Positions 41,312-49,168 of a stretch of 64,000 nt of DNA are shown piece after piece. The position numbers and the translations under genes are program-made. Origin of the DNA: Microbacterium sp. cf332 (GTDB taxonomy: Bacteria > Actinomycetota > Actinomycetes > Actinomycetales > Microbacteriaceae); assembly GCF_900102175.1 (NCBI RefSeq), contig NZ_FNKN01000003.1, forward strand, positions 558,414 to 622,413, read 5' to 3'. The notes beneath the pieces are model-generated. The model did no database searches. It was not told the origin of the DNA and worked only from the letters and a program-made list of their open reading frames with translations. Position 1 is the stretch's first letter. Every line of letters begins with the position of its first letter.

Positions 41312-42676
41312 ATGTCACCAGAACTCATCTCCATCCTCGCGCTGTTCGCGATGGTCGTGATCGCCACTCTGCGCCCGATCAACATCGGAATCCTCGGGTT
41401 CATCGGCACGTTCCTCGTCGGAACGCTCGTGCTGCGACTCGACGAGAAGCAGATGCTCGCCGGCTTCCCCGCCGACCTGTTCCTCACGATCGTCGGCGTC
41501 ACATACCTGTTCGCGGTCGCGAAGCTCAACGGCACGGTAGACCTCATCGTCGACCGCGGCGTGCGCCTGGTGCGGGGCCGCACGGCGCTCGTGCCGTGGG
41601 TGCTCTTCGGGATCGCCGCCATCCTCACCGCGATGGGTACCTTCCCGCCGGCAGCGGTCGCGCTCGTGGCCCCGGTCGCGCTCAGCTTCGCCGCCAAGCA
41701 CGGCATGGACCCTCTTCCCGTCGGCATGACGGTGGTCTACGGCGCCCTCGCCGGGTCGCTCTCGCCGATCTCGGTCCTGGGGTTGCTCGTTAGCGGGATG
41801 GTCGGCGACACCCCGGGCTTCTCGCCCATGGTCCTGTTCGTGACCGCCTTCGTCTACTCGACGCTCATCGCGATCCTCACGCAGTTGTTCTTCTCGTGGA
41901 AGAACCGTCTCCGCGGTGGGGCGTTCACGGCGGTCGTCGCGGATCGCCCGGATGGGAGCGCGGGAGGCGGTGCGGCTCCCGGCCCGCGCGTGCCCGCGAC
42001 GGGCAACATCTCGGTGGGCGGCGCCGGGCGCGGCTCGACGCTCACCCTGACTCAGACGTTGCAGACGCCGCGCGTGCGGACGACGCCCGCGCAGGTGCTG
42101 ACCCTGCTCGCCCTGGTGTCGCTCGCGGTCGGTGCCATGGTCTTCCACCTCGACATCGGCATCCTGGCGCTCGTCGCGGGCACGCTCATCGCGTTCATAG
42201 AGAAGAAGCACCTGACCGCGGCCGTCGAGGGCATCAGCTGGTCGACCATCCTGCTCGTCGCGGGCATGATCACCTACATCAGCATCGTCGAGGAAGCCGG
42301 GGCCATCGAATGGGTCGCGAACGGGATCGGCAGCCTCGGCTCACCGCTCGTGGGCGTTCTCGTGCTGTGTGTGATGGCCGGCGTCGTCTCGGCGTTCGCC
42401 TCGTCGACCGCGGTCATCGCGATCTCCATCCCGATGCTGCTTCCGCTCATCGAGGGCAGCCCGATCGCCGGGGGGATGGCCATCTCGGCCGTCGCGATCG
42501 CCGCGAAGGTCGTCGACGTCTCGCCGTTCTCGACCAACGGCGCACTGGTCCTCGCGAACGCGCAGAACGTCGACCCGGCAGCGTTCTACCAGCGGATCCT
42601 GCGGTACTCGGGTGTCATCGTGCTCGTGGGCCCGCTGCTCGCCTGGGCGACGCTCGTCGTGCCGTTCTCGGTGTGA
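41312..42676 (+). CDS. MatC-like / SLC13 dicarboxylate carrier
   Basis: A 454-aa transporter with about 11-12 helices. The N-terminal half (IGILGFIGTFLVGTLVL, FPADLFLTIVGVTYLFAVAKLNGT) fits the dicarboxylate carrier MatC N-domain. The second half has the hallmark FASSTAVIAISIPMLLPLIE and PFSTNGALVLANAQ motifs near the re-entrant loops. A Gly/Pro/Thr-rich cytoplasmic loop of about 50 residues separates the halves. It probably imports the di- or tricarboxylate acted on by the PrpF-family enzyme. AGGAGA precedes the ATG at 7 nt. Confidence 0.9.
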   Translation: MSPELISILALFAMVVIATLRPINIGILGFIGTFLVGTLVLRLDEKQMLAGFPADLFLTIVGVTYLFAVAKLNGTVDLIVDRGVRLVRGRTALVPWVLFGIAAILTAMGTFPPAAVALVAPVALSFAAKHGMDPLPVGMTVVYGALAGSLSPISVLGLLVSGMVGDTPGFSPMVLFVTAFVYSTLIAILTQLFFSWKNRLRGGAFTAVVADRPDGSAGGGAAPGPRVPATGNISVGGAGRGSTLTLTQTLQTPRVRTTPAQVLTLLALVSLAVGAMVFHLDIGILALVAGTLIAFIEKKHLTAAVEGISWSTILLVAGMITYISIVEEAGAIEWVANGIGSLGSPLVGVLVLCVMAGVVSAFASSTAVIAISIPMLLPLIEGSPIAGGMAISAVAIAAKVVDVSPFSTNGALVLANAQNVDPAAFYQRILRYSGVIVLVGPLLAWATLVVPFSV

Positions 42677-42713
42677 GGCGCTCCGATGCGGGTGTGAGAG
42701 GCTGGCCGTGATC

Positions 42714-42730
42714 TGCGTACAATGTATGCA
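42714..42730. promoter_or_regulatory. 17-bp near-palindrome before the FMN reductase
   Basis: TGCGTAC-AAT-GTATGCA is symmetric except for one pair. It lies 30 nt before the ATG of the FMN-reductase gene in an otherwise featureless gap. It looks like a binding site for a dimeric repressor (GntR/FCD-like half-sites), but no such regulator is adjacent. Confidence 0.45.
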
Positions 42731-42760
42731 AATGAATCGATCCCCCGGGAGGTTTCGTCC

Positions 42761-43327
42761 ATGACCACCTATAACGTCGGCATCATCGTCGGCAGCATCT
42801 CTTCGACCTCGATCAACCGTCGCCTGGCGAACGCGCTGACCAAGCTCGCCCCGCAGGCCGAGCTCGAGCTCACCGAGATCCCCATCGCTCAGCTGCCGTT
42901 CTACTCGGCCGACAACGACGGGTCCATCCCCGCCGAGGCCGCCGAGTTCAAGGCCGCGGTCGAGAAGGCCGACGGCGTGATCATCGTCACGCCGGAGTAC
43001 AACCGCTCGGTGCCCGGTGTGCTGAAGAACGCCCTCGACACGGCCAGCCGCCCGTGGGGCGACAACAGCTTCGCCGGCAAGCCCTCGGCCGTCATCGGCA
43101 TCTCGGTGGGCGCGGTCGGCACGGCGGTCGCCCAGCAGCACCTGCGATCGATCCTGTCGTTCCTCGCCTCGCCCGAGCTCTCGCAGCCTGAGGGCTACCT
43201 GCAGCTCACCGAGGGCCTGATCGACGACGACGGCACCGTGACCAACGAGTCGACGTCGGACTTCCTACTCTCGTGGCTGAAGGCCGTGCACGCGCACGTC
43301 GCGAAGAACCTGGCACCCGTCAGCTGA
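42761..43327 (+). CDS. NADPH-dependent FMN reductase
   Basis: A 188-aa flavodoxin-fold reductase. It contains VGIIVGSISSTSINRRLANAL (phosphate-binding loop), IIVTPEYNRSVPGVLKNALDTASRP (FMN/substrate loop) and GISVGAVGTAVAQQHLRSIL, typical of the azoreductase/chromate-reductase-like family. It uses NADPH to reduce FMN or quinones, a redox-defence role. GGGAGG at 8 nt precedes the ATG. A near-palindrome lies 30 nt upstream and a strong terminator follows, so it is monocistronic. The exact acceptor is unknown. Confidence 0.95.
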   Translation: MTTYNVGIIVGSISSTSINRRLANALTKLAPQAELELTEIPIAQLPFYSADNDGSIPAEAAEFKAAVEKADGVIIVTPEYNRSVPGVLKNALDTASRPWGDNSFAGKPSAVIGISVGAVGTAVAQQHLRSILSFLASPELSQPEGYLQLTEGLIDDDGTVTNESTSDFLLSWLKAVHAHVAKNLAPVS

Positions 43328-43342
43328 TCTGAACGCTGCCTG

Positions 43343-43380
43343 CGAGAGGGCGCCCTGCTTCACGGCCGGGCGCCCTCTCG
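43343..43380 (+). terminator. Terminator after FMN reductase
   Basis: CGAGAGGGCGCCC pairs perfectly with GGGCGCCCTCTCG across a 12-nt loop. It begins 16 nt after the reductase stop and is followed by TCGTTG. Confidence 0.85.
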
Positions 43381-43524
43381 TCGTTGCGGCGCGTATCAGG
43401 TGCACGGTTCTCCCAGGCGCGAGGGCATACGATGGTCGGCGGGCACCGGCCTGGGGCATCCTATCGCCGCCGGCGGCCCATGACCGCCGACGGACCCGTG
43501 TCTGCCGGTGTCGACGTGCGAGAG

Positions 43525-43737
43525 ACAGGAAGCGAGGTGAGGTGCTCCATGAGCAGTGATAGTTGCCATCGCGAGATCATCAGCGCCATGCCCGCTGCCG
43601 ACCCGCGCGTCGACCAGATCGACCTCTGAGCGGACGAGCGTGCGGTGCATGGCACCAGCAGCCTTCGCGATGTTCCCCGGGTCGTCGTCGCCGTGACGAT
43701 GCCGTGGGTGGGCGCGCGTCCACGTGAGGAGAGCTCC
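43525..43737 (+). promoter_or_regulatory. Candidate Mg-responsive leader of mgtE
   Basis: About 210 nt of leader before the MgtE gene. It includes GGTGAGGTGCTCC, a TAGTTGCC element and GCGAGA followed by GCGCCATG, which loosely recall M-box (ykoK) signatures GGTGAGGCTCC, CTGCTGCC and GAGAGACGCC. A 26-codon ORF (43549-43629) runs through the same segment. It could be a riboswitch, a leader-peptide attenuator or both. By eye the match is partial only. Confidence 0.35.
43549..43629 (+). CDS. Possible 26-aa leader peptide upstream of mgtE
   Basis: ATG at 43549 with GAGGTGAGG 6 nt upstream opens 26 codons to TGA at 43627-43629. The peptide begins MSSDSCHREIISAMPAAD and has several Asp residues and two Pro. 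It ends 108 nt before the mgtE start. Acidic/Pro-containing leader ORFs are known to sense Mg2+ shortage through ribosome stalling in other bacteria, so this might regulate MgtE. It could also be fortuitous if the region is a riboswitch. Confidence 0.4.
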   Translation: MSSDSCHREIISAMPAADPRVDQIDL

Positions 43738-45096
43738 ATGACTCCGGAGCAGATCAACGAACTGACCATCGTCGTCGACGGCATCGCCGCGCCCCTGTCG
43801 CGCGGAGACCTGCCCTCGGCCGCCACGGCTCTCGGCAACGTCGAGCCCGACCGCCTCGCCGACGTGCTGGAGCGGCTCGACGGGCGGCACCGTGCGGTCG
43901 CCTATCGTCTGCTGCCCAAAGGGCATGCGCTGCAGGTGTTCGAGGCGCTCTCGCCCAACATGCAGGGCGAGCTGATCGGCGACCTGCGCGACGTCGAGGT
44001 GGCGCACATCTTCGGCGACCTCGACCCCGACGACCGGGCATGGCTCGTCGACGAGCTGCCGGCCTCGCTCGCGTCGCGACTCATGCGGGGCCTGCCCGCG
44101 CACGAGCGCGAAATGACCGCCGCGGTGCTCGGATACCGGCGGGGCTCCATCGGACGTCGGATGAGCCCCGAATTCGTCTCGGTTCCCATCAGCAGCACCG
44201 TCGCGGCTGCTCTCGATCGGGTTCGCGCGCGCCTGCACGACGCCGAGACCGTCTACACCCTGCCCGTCGTCGATGACGGACGACGCGTCGCGGGTGTGGT
44301 CAGCCTGCGCGACCTGCTCGCCGCCGAACCCGGCGACGCCGTGCGCGAGATCATGCAGGCCGCCCAGACCGCAGGCGTCGACGACGACGCCGAGACCGCG
44401 GCGCGCCGTTGCACGGAACGGGGCCTGCTCGCGTTGCCGATCGTCGACAGCGAGGAGCGGCTGGTCGGCATCCTGACCGTCGACGACGCCGCCCGCATCC
44501 TCGAGCACGAGGAGAGCGAGGACGCCGCGCGCCAGGGTGGCGCCGAGCCGCTGCGTCGTCCGTACCTCTCGACGCCGATCGGTCAGATCGTGCGGTCGCG
44601 GGTCGTGTGGCTCCTCGTGCTCGCCGTCGGCGCGACCCTCACGGTGCAGGTGCTGTCGGCGTTCGAAGACACCCTCGCGCAGGTCACGGTGCTCGCGCTG
44701 TTCGTGCCGCTGCTGATCGGCACCGGCGGCAACACCGGCAATCAAGCGGCGACGACCGTCACCCGTGCCCTGGCGCTCGGCGACGTCCGACCCCGCGACA
44801 TCGCGCGGGTGCTGAGCCGCGAGGTGCGCGTCGGGTTCTTCCTCGGCAGCATCCTCGGTCTCGTGGGCTTCGGCGCCACCGCACTCGTCTACGAACCCCG
44901 CATCGGCCTCGTCATCGGGGTGACCCTCGTCGCGGTGTGCACGATGGCCGCGACCGTCGGGGGAGTCATGCCGCTGCTCGCGCGGGCGATCCGGGTCGAC
45001 CCCGCGGTGTTCTCGAACCCATTCATCACGACGTTCGTCGACGCCAGCGGCCTCATCCTGTACTTCCTCATCGCCCGCGCCATCCTGCAGATCTGA
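43738..45096 (+). CDS. mgtE: Magnesium transporter MgtE
   Basis: A 452-aa Mg2+ channel/transporter. The N domain (residues about 1-130) has the MgtE helical repeats: DRLADVLERLDGRHRAVAYRLLPKGHALQVFEAL. Two CBS domains span about 140-265 (VYTLPVVDDGRRVAGVVSLRDLL and LALPIVDSEERLVGILTVDDA). Five membrane helices follow, with the signature PLLIGTGGNTGNQAATTVTRALALGDV. The CBS and N domains gate the pore in response to intracellular Mg2+. GAGGAG lies 6 nt before the ATG. The leader is unusually long. Followed by two palindromic repeats, so probably monocistronic. Confidence 0.95.
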   Translation: MTPEQINELTIVVDGIAAPLSRGDLPSAATALGNVEPDRLADVLERLDGRHRAVAYRLLPKGHALQVFEALSPNMQGELIGDLRDVEVAHIFGDLDPDDRAWLVDELPASLASRLMRGLPAHEREMTAAVLGYRRGSIGRRMSPEFVSVPISSTVAAALDRVRARLHDAETVYTLPVVDDGRRVAGVVSLRDLLAAEPGDAVREIMQAAQTAGVDDDAETAARRCTERGLLALPIVDSEERLVGILTVDDAARILEHEESEDAARQGGAEPLRRPYLSTPIGQIVRSRVVWLLVLAVGATLTVQVLSAFEDTLAQVTVLALFVPLLIGTGGNTGNQAATTVTRALALGDVRPRDIARVLSREVRVGFFLGSILGLVGFGATALVYEPRIGLVIGVTLVAVCTMAATVGGVMPLLARAIRVDPAVFSNPFITTFVDASGLILYFLIARAILQI

Positions 45097-45116
45097 GGCC
45101 GACCCCGGTTGTGGCT

Positions 45117-45212
45117 CTGCCGCCGTGCCGGGATGCAAGGGATCGTGCGCGACGCGCCGAGGCGGATGCCGCGGCCGCGGGGTGTCGGCGACGATCCCTT
45201 GCAACCCGGCGG
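45117..45212. repeat. Palindromic intergenic repeat, copy 1
   Basis: A 96-bp element whose ends fold back: GGGATGCAAGGGATCGT on the left and ACGATCCCTTGCAACCC on the right, with one mismatch. Its interior is GCGCGACGCGCCGAGG, then GGATGCCGCGG, then GGGGTGTCGGCG. Nearly identical to copy 2, 162 bp downstream. It lies between convergent mgtE and the amino-acid dehydrogenase gene. Confidence 0.9.
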
Positions 45213-45278
45213 TTCATGCCCGCTGGTCAGCATCGGCGCGACGCGATCCGACCGGGAAGGCCCGGGGTCCTACCAGCC

Positions 45279-45374
45279 CTGCCGCCGTGCCGGGATGCAA
45301 GGGATCGTGCGCGACGCGCCGAGGCGGATGCCGCGGCCACGGGGTGTCGGCGACGATCCCTCGCATCCCGGGCG
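45279..45374. repeat. Palindromic intergenic repeat, copy 2
   Basis: Second 96-bp copy, identical to copy 1 for the first 77 nt except one G/A change in the interior, with small changes in the right arm (CCTCGCATCCC instead of CCTTGCAACCC). Each copy has one arm mismatch at a different place, so both keep a 17-19 bp stem. A diverged third copy is at 23249-23324. It may be a REP-like element or a bidirectional terminator. Confidence 0.9.
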
Positions 45375-45406
45375 GCCGGCATCCGTCCGCCCGCAGCCGT
45401 GCGGGC

Positions 45407-46477
45407 TCAGACCAGGGCGGAGCGCTCGGCGCCCGCGGCGAGGCGCTCGGCGGCGAGCGACTCGGCGGCTGCGAGCGGGGTGACCCTGCGGGCCTCGGCC
45501 TCGTCGAAGATGCGGCGCAGCACATCGCCGATGCCCTCGACGCGCGTCGAGATCTCGGTGCGGTCGCGCTGCTTCGCTGCGAGGTCGAGATAGATGACGC
45601 CGCCCGCGTTCACGACGAAGTCGGGGGCGTACAGGATGCCGCGGGCGGCGAGCCGGTCGGCGCCGGCGCGGTTGGCGAGCGGGTTGTTCGCGGGCCCGCA
45701 GACGGCTCGGGCATCGAGCGCGTCGATGACCTCGTCGGTCAGCACTCCGCCGATCCCCGCGGGCACGAAGACGTCGGCGGCCGCGAGGTGGGCGTCCGAC
45801 GGCTCGATCCACGTCGCCCCGAGGCTCGCCGCGAGCTCTCGCTTGGCGGGGTTCACGTCGGTCACGGTCAGGTGCGCGCCCTCGGCGGCCAGCTGCACCG
45901 CGAGTCGGCTGCCGACCTGGCCGAGCCCGGCGACGGTGATCCGGCATCCGCCGACCTCCCCCAAACCGGTCACGCGCTCGAGCGTGGCGAGCAGAGACGC
46001 GTGCACGCCGACGCTGGTGGGGCCGGCGGGTTCTCCGGAGCCTCCGACGCGATCGGGCAGCCCGACGACGTGGGCCGTCCGCTCGCTGACGGTGAGCATG
46101 TCGTCGGTCGTCGAGCCGACGTCCTCGGCGGTGCGGTACAGCCCGCCGAGCGACTCGACCGCGTCGCCGAGGTCGAGGAACGCCGCACGTCGCCGCTCCG
46201 CGTCGAGCTCGGTTCCCGGCGGCAGGCCGATGACGGCCTTGCCGCCACCGGCGTCGAGCCCCGCCGCCGCATTCTTCAGGGTCATCGCGGCCGACAGCCG
46301 CAGGGCATCGCCGAGCGCGTCGCTCCAGTGCGGGTAGGTCCACATGCGCGCACCGCCCAGAGCGGGGCCGAGCACGGAGGAGTGCAGCGCGGCGGCGATG
46401 AACAGTCCGCTCCGTCGCCCCGTGATCACCTCCACGCGCTCGTGGGTGAAATCTGGCAGGGGCAGGGCGTGGGTCAT
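45407..46477 (-). CDS. Glu/Leu/Phe/Val dehydrogenase (leucine/valine DH type)
   Basis: A 356-aa NAD-dependent amino-acid dehydrogenase that reversibly deaminates branched-chain amino acids. The catalytic region is GGARMWTYPHWSDALGDALRLSAAMTLKNAAAGLDAGGGKAVI, with the two Lys of LKNA and GGGKAV. The Rossmann motif ITVAGLGQVGSRLAVQL is near residue 178, with Asp in VTDVNP for NAD. APDFVVNAGGVI is the substrate-domain signature. Length fits leucine/valine dehydrogenases and is shorter than hexameric GDH. Likely entry to branched-chain fatty-acid or amino-acid catabolism. Confidence 0.93.
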   Translation of the reverse strand: MTHALPLPDFTHERVEVITGRRSGLFIAAALHSSVLGPALGGARMWTYPHWSDALGDALRLSAAMTLKNAAAGLDAGGGKAVIGLPPGTELDAERRRAAFLDLGDAVESLGGLYRTAEDVGSTTDDMLTVSERTAHVVGLPDRVGGSGEPAGPTSVGVHASLLATLERVTGLGEVGGCRITVAGLGQVGSRLAVQLAAEGAHLTVTDVNPAKRELAASLGATWIEPSDAHLAAADVFVPAGIGGVLTDEVIDALDARAVCGPANNPLANRAGADRLAARGILYAPDFVVNAGGVIYLDLAAKQRDRTEISTRVEGIGDVLRRIFDEAEARRVTPLAAAESLAAERLAAGAERSALV

Positions 46478-46571
46478 CGCGATCCTCTTTCGGCGAAGCC
46501 TTGTGGGCTCGTGCTCGTCGCGCCGCGGCGTTGCGGCATCCAGGCCATTGTGCCCCTTCTAGAGTGTGAGC

Positions 46572-47048
46572 GTGACCACCGATCTCCCCGCGCGCAGCCG
46601 CGTCGTCCACGAGTCCCTGCGCGCCGCCGGCATCCCGGGCGAGATCGTCGTGTTGCCGGACGCCGCCTCGACGGCGGCCCTCGCTGCGGCGGCCCTCGGC
46701 GTCGAGGTCGGGGCGATCGCGAACAGTCTCGTGTTCTGGTCGGACGGCGAGCCGCTGCTCGTCATGACCAGTGGGGCGCACCGCGTCGACACGGCGGCGC
46801 TCGCCGCGCACACGGGACGCGATGAGATCCGCCGGGCGAGCGTCGAGCAGGTGCGTGAGGCCACGGGACAAGCGATCGGCGGCGTCGCACCGACAGGCCA
46901 CCCCGCGCCGCTCACGACGCTCGTCGACGAGGATCTGTCGCGCTACGACGAGATCTGGGCGGCCGGCGGCACGCCGCACACCGTCTTCCCGCTGACGTTC
47001 GACGACCTGGTCCGACTCACCGGCGGCACCGTCGTGGCCGTCGTCTGA
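46572..47048 (+). CDS. YbaK/EbsC family aminoacyl-tRNA deacylase-like protein
   Basis: A 158-aa protein of the YbaK/ProX editing family, which hydrolyses mischarged Cys- or Ala-tRNAPro. Typical pieces are AAALGVEVGAIANSLVFWSDGEPLLVMTSGAHRVDTAAL, IGGVAPTGHPAPLTTLVDEDLSRYDEIWAAGGTPHTVFPLTFDDLV. The catalytic-lysine position of bacterial YbaK appears replaced in this subgroup, so specificity is open. The GTG at 46572 has TAGAGT 6 nt upstream and is preferred over GTG at 46566, which would put the box too close. Divergent from the dehydrogenase gene. Confidence 0.88.
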   Translation: MTTDLPARSRVVHESLRAAGIPGEIVVLPDAASTAALAAAALGVEVGAIANSLVFWSDGEPLLVMTSGAHRVDTAALAAHTGRDEIRRASVEQVREATGQAIGGVAPTGHPAPLTTLVDEDLSRYDEIWAAGGTPHTVFPLTFDDLVRLTGGTVVAVV

Positions 47049-47054
47049 CGGGCC

Positions 47055-47528
47055 TCAGGTGCGGGGGCTGTCGAAAGCCCACTCGTCGGGATCGGTCGCG
47101 GTCGCGACATCCCAGTCGTCGGTCTGCCAGGTGAACGTCGCGACGCCGCACGTGGGCATCTCGCCGATGGCGCCGTTCGACAGTCGTTCGGCCAGCACCG
47201 TCATCCCGGGATCGTGCGCGACGACGAGCACCGCACCGACCCCGCTGCCGCCGGCGGTCTCGAGCAGCACCCGCGCACCGGCGCCGTAGAGCTGGTCGCG
47301 CAGCTGCGGCTCGAGGCCGAGAGCGGCGCCGAAGGCGGCGGCCGTCGTCCGGGCGCGCAGGGCGGTCGATGCCAGGATCCGATCGACCCCGACGCCCGAG
47401 GCGACGAGCCGGTCGGCCATCAGGGGCGCGTCGCGTCGCCCGCGATCGTTGAGCGGCCGGTCGTGGTCGTCGAGACCGGGGGAGCCCCAGTCGCTTTTGG
47501 CGTGTCGGACCAGGATCAGCGTCGTCAT
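47055..47528 (-). CDS. SixA-type histidine phosphatase
   Basis: A 157-aa member of the histidine phosphatase superfamily. The phosphohistidine loop is LILVRHAKSDW at the N-terminus, with the second catalytic His in VVAHDPGM near residue 108. Arg residues of the pocket are in STALRARTTAAAF. SixA proteins remove phosphate from phosphohistidine in E. coli; small-molecule or protein substrates in actinobacteria are unknown. Its ATG is 4 nt after the stop of the DUF445 gene, so the two are co-transcribed. Confidence 0.92.
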   Translation of the reverse strand: MTTLILVRHAKSDWGSPGLDDHDRPLNDRGRRDAPLMADRLVASGVGVDRILASTALRARTTAAAFGAALGLEPQLRDQLYGAGARVLLETAGGSGVGAVLVVAHDPGMTVLAERLSNGAIGEMPTCGVATFTWQTDDWDVATATDPDEWAFDSPRT

Positions 47529-47532
47529 GGGT

Positions 47533-48813
47533 TCATCCTCCCGCGCCGAACACCGCATGGGCGACCGTGAAGATGACGAGCCCGGCGAGCGATCCGACGA
47601 TCGTGCCGTTCAGGCGGATGTACTGCAGGTCGCGCCCCACCATCAGCTCGATCTTCTCGGTCGTCTCTTGCGCATCCCAGCGCTCGACGGTGTCGGTGAT
47701 GATCGAGGCGATGTCGGCGCGGTGCCGCGACACCAGCGTCGCGGCCGCGTCGATCACCCTGCTGTCGATGCGCTGCTGCAGAGCGGGCTCGGTGGACAGA
47801 CGCTCGCCGATCTCGACGAGCGCGGCGGCCATCCGGCGGCGCAGCGGGCTGTCGGCGTCGCCGAGCGAGCGGATGAGTCCCGCCTTCGCGGTGCCCCACG
47901 CCTCGGCGGCGAGGGCTCGCACGCGCGGGCTGTCGAACACCGCGGCCTTGGCGGCCTCGAGGCGGAAAGCGGTGTCGGTCTCACCCTGCAGGTCGCCGGC
48001 GAGACGCTCGAGATAGCCGTCGACCGCGCGCCGAGCCTGATGCTCGGGGTCAGCGCGCACGGCCGCCACGAAGGTGAGCGCCTCGCGGTAGACGGTGTCG
48101 TCGACGAGCCGCGTGGCCACCGACGGCAGCCAGGAGGGGAGGCGCCGCGAGACGAGTCCGGTGAACACCGACCGGTTCGCGTCGAGCCACTTCTCGATGC
48201 TGTCGACGGCGAGGTCGACGGCGCCGTGATGCGCACCCGACTCGACGACGCGTTCGAGCCACCCGCCGATCGACGGCCCCCACGAGGGCGCGAGCAGGTG
48301 GTCGCGAGCGAGGTCCTCGAGCAGGTCCTGCACCTCTTCGTCGCTCAGTGCGTTGAGGATGCCGGACGCCGCGGCCGACGCCTCGGACGACACGCGCTCG
48401 GCGTTCTCGGGGCGACGCAGCCAACCTCCGAGTCGGGCGGCCACTCCGATCGACTCGAGCTTGCCGCGGATGACGCCCGACTCGAGGAAGTTCGTCTCGA
48501 CGAACTCGCCCAGCGTGCGGCCGATCTCGTCCTTCCGACGCGGGATGATCGCGGTGTGAGGGATCGGCAGGCCGAGCGGATGCCGGAACAGCGCCGTGAC
48601 GGCGAACCAGTCGGCCAAGGCGCCCACCATGCCGCCCTCCGCGGCCGCACGGACGTACCCGAACGCGGGGATCGTCTGCTGCAGGGGGAACGAGATCGCG
48701 AACACGACCGCCATGAACACCAGGGCGCCGAGCGCGACGGCCTTCATGCGCCGCAGGCCCTGGCGGCGGGCCTGGTCGGCGGGCGAGAGCAGGGATGTCG
48801 GCGTGCGTGCCAT
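47533..48813 (-). CDS. DUF445 family membrane protein
   Basis: A 426-aa protein of the DUF445/YheB-like family. An N-terminal membrane helix (AVALGALVFMAVVFAISF) is followed by the signature AAAEGGMVGALADWFAVTALFRHPLGLPIPHTAIIPRRKDEIGRTLGEFVETNFL. A long helical domain of about residues 100-395 and a C-terminal helix GTIVGSLAGLVIFTVAHAV complete it. Function unknown. GGGAGG at 8 nt precedes the ATG. The sixA-like gene follows in the same operon. Divergent from the CsoR-family gene. Confidence 0.92.
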   Translation of the reverse strand: MARTPTSLLSPADQARRQGLRRMKAVALGALVFMAVVFAISFPLQQTIPAFGYVRAAAEGGMVGALADWFAVTALFRHPLGLPIPHTAIIPRRKDEIGRTLGEFVETNFLESGVIRGKLESIGVAARLGGWLRRPENAERVSSEASAAASGILNALSDEEVQDLLEDLARDHLLAPSWGPSIGGWLERVVESGAHHGAVDLAVDSIEKWLDANRSVFTGLVSRRLPSWLPSVATRLVDDTVYREALTFVAAVRADPEHQARRAVDGYLERLAGDLQGETDTAFRLEAAKAAVFDSPRVRALAAEAWGTAKAGLIRSLGDADSPLRRRMAAALVEIGERLSTEPALQQRIDSRVIDAAATLVSRHRADIASIITDTVERWDAQETTEKIELMVGRDLQYIRLNGTIVGSLAGLVIFTVAHAVFGAGG

Positions 48814-48872
48814 CCGGTCATCCTCCCACGGGGCTTCGCCGGGACGGCCCGCTCACGGCGTATCCTGACCGC

Positions 48873-49145
48873 GTGATCGATGACATCCAGAAGCGCGCCC
48901 TGCGCCGCACGAGCATCCTCGAAGGCCAGGTACGCGGGCTCGCCCGGATGATCGAGAACGAGGACTACTGCATGGACATCATCGCCCAGTCGCGGGCGAT
49001 CCAGAAGGCTCTCGCGTCACTCGACAAGCTCCTCATCGAGAACCACCTGCGCACCCACGTCACCCACATGTTCGAGAGCGGCGGTGCCGCTCGCGAGCAG
49101 GCGGTGGCCGAACTGCTGAAGGCCTACGACCTCGAGACCCGCTGA
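48873..49145 (+). CDS. CsoR/RcnR-family metal-sensing repressor
   Basis: A 90-aa all-helical repressor (DUF156). The family core is RRTSILEGQVRGLARMIENEDYCMDIIAQSRAIQKALASLDKLLIENHLRTHV. The metal fingerprint appears as Cys33, His58 and His62, preceded by Asp near the N-terminus: D-C-H-H, closer to RcnR (H-C-H-H) than to Cu-sensing CsoR (x-C-H-C). No exporter gene is adjacent, so the metal (Ni, Co, Zn) or other effector is uncertain. The GTG start has TATCCT 6 nt upstream and no SD. Length and helices are normal. Confidence 0.92.
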   Translation: MIDDIQKRALRRTSILEGQVRGLARMIENEDYCMDIIAQSRAIQKALASLDKLLIENHLRTHVTHMFESGGAAREQAVAELLKAYDLETR

Positions 49146-49168
49146 CCGCCAGCCCGCTCTCCTCCCCA

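Noticed and set aside
43396..45204. 602-codon minus-strand frame opposite mgtE
   Set aside because: Antisense to a clear MgtE gene with CBS and transmembrane motifs; runs into the palindromic repeat.
44889..45233. Protein-coding reading of the mgtE 3' region on the minus strand
   Set aside because: Overlaps the end of mgtE and the repeat; no domain or ribosome site.
45109..45483. Repeated short ORF containing the same peptide twice
   Set aside because: The repetition comes from the non-coding palindromic repeats, not from protein duplication.
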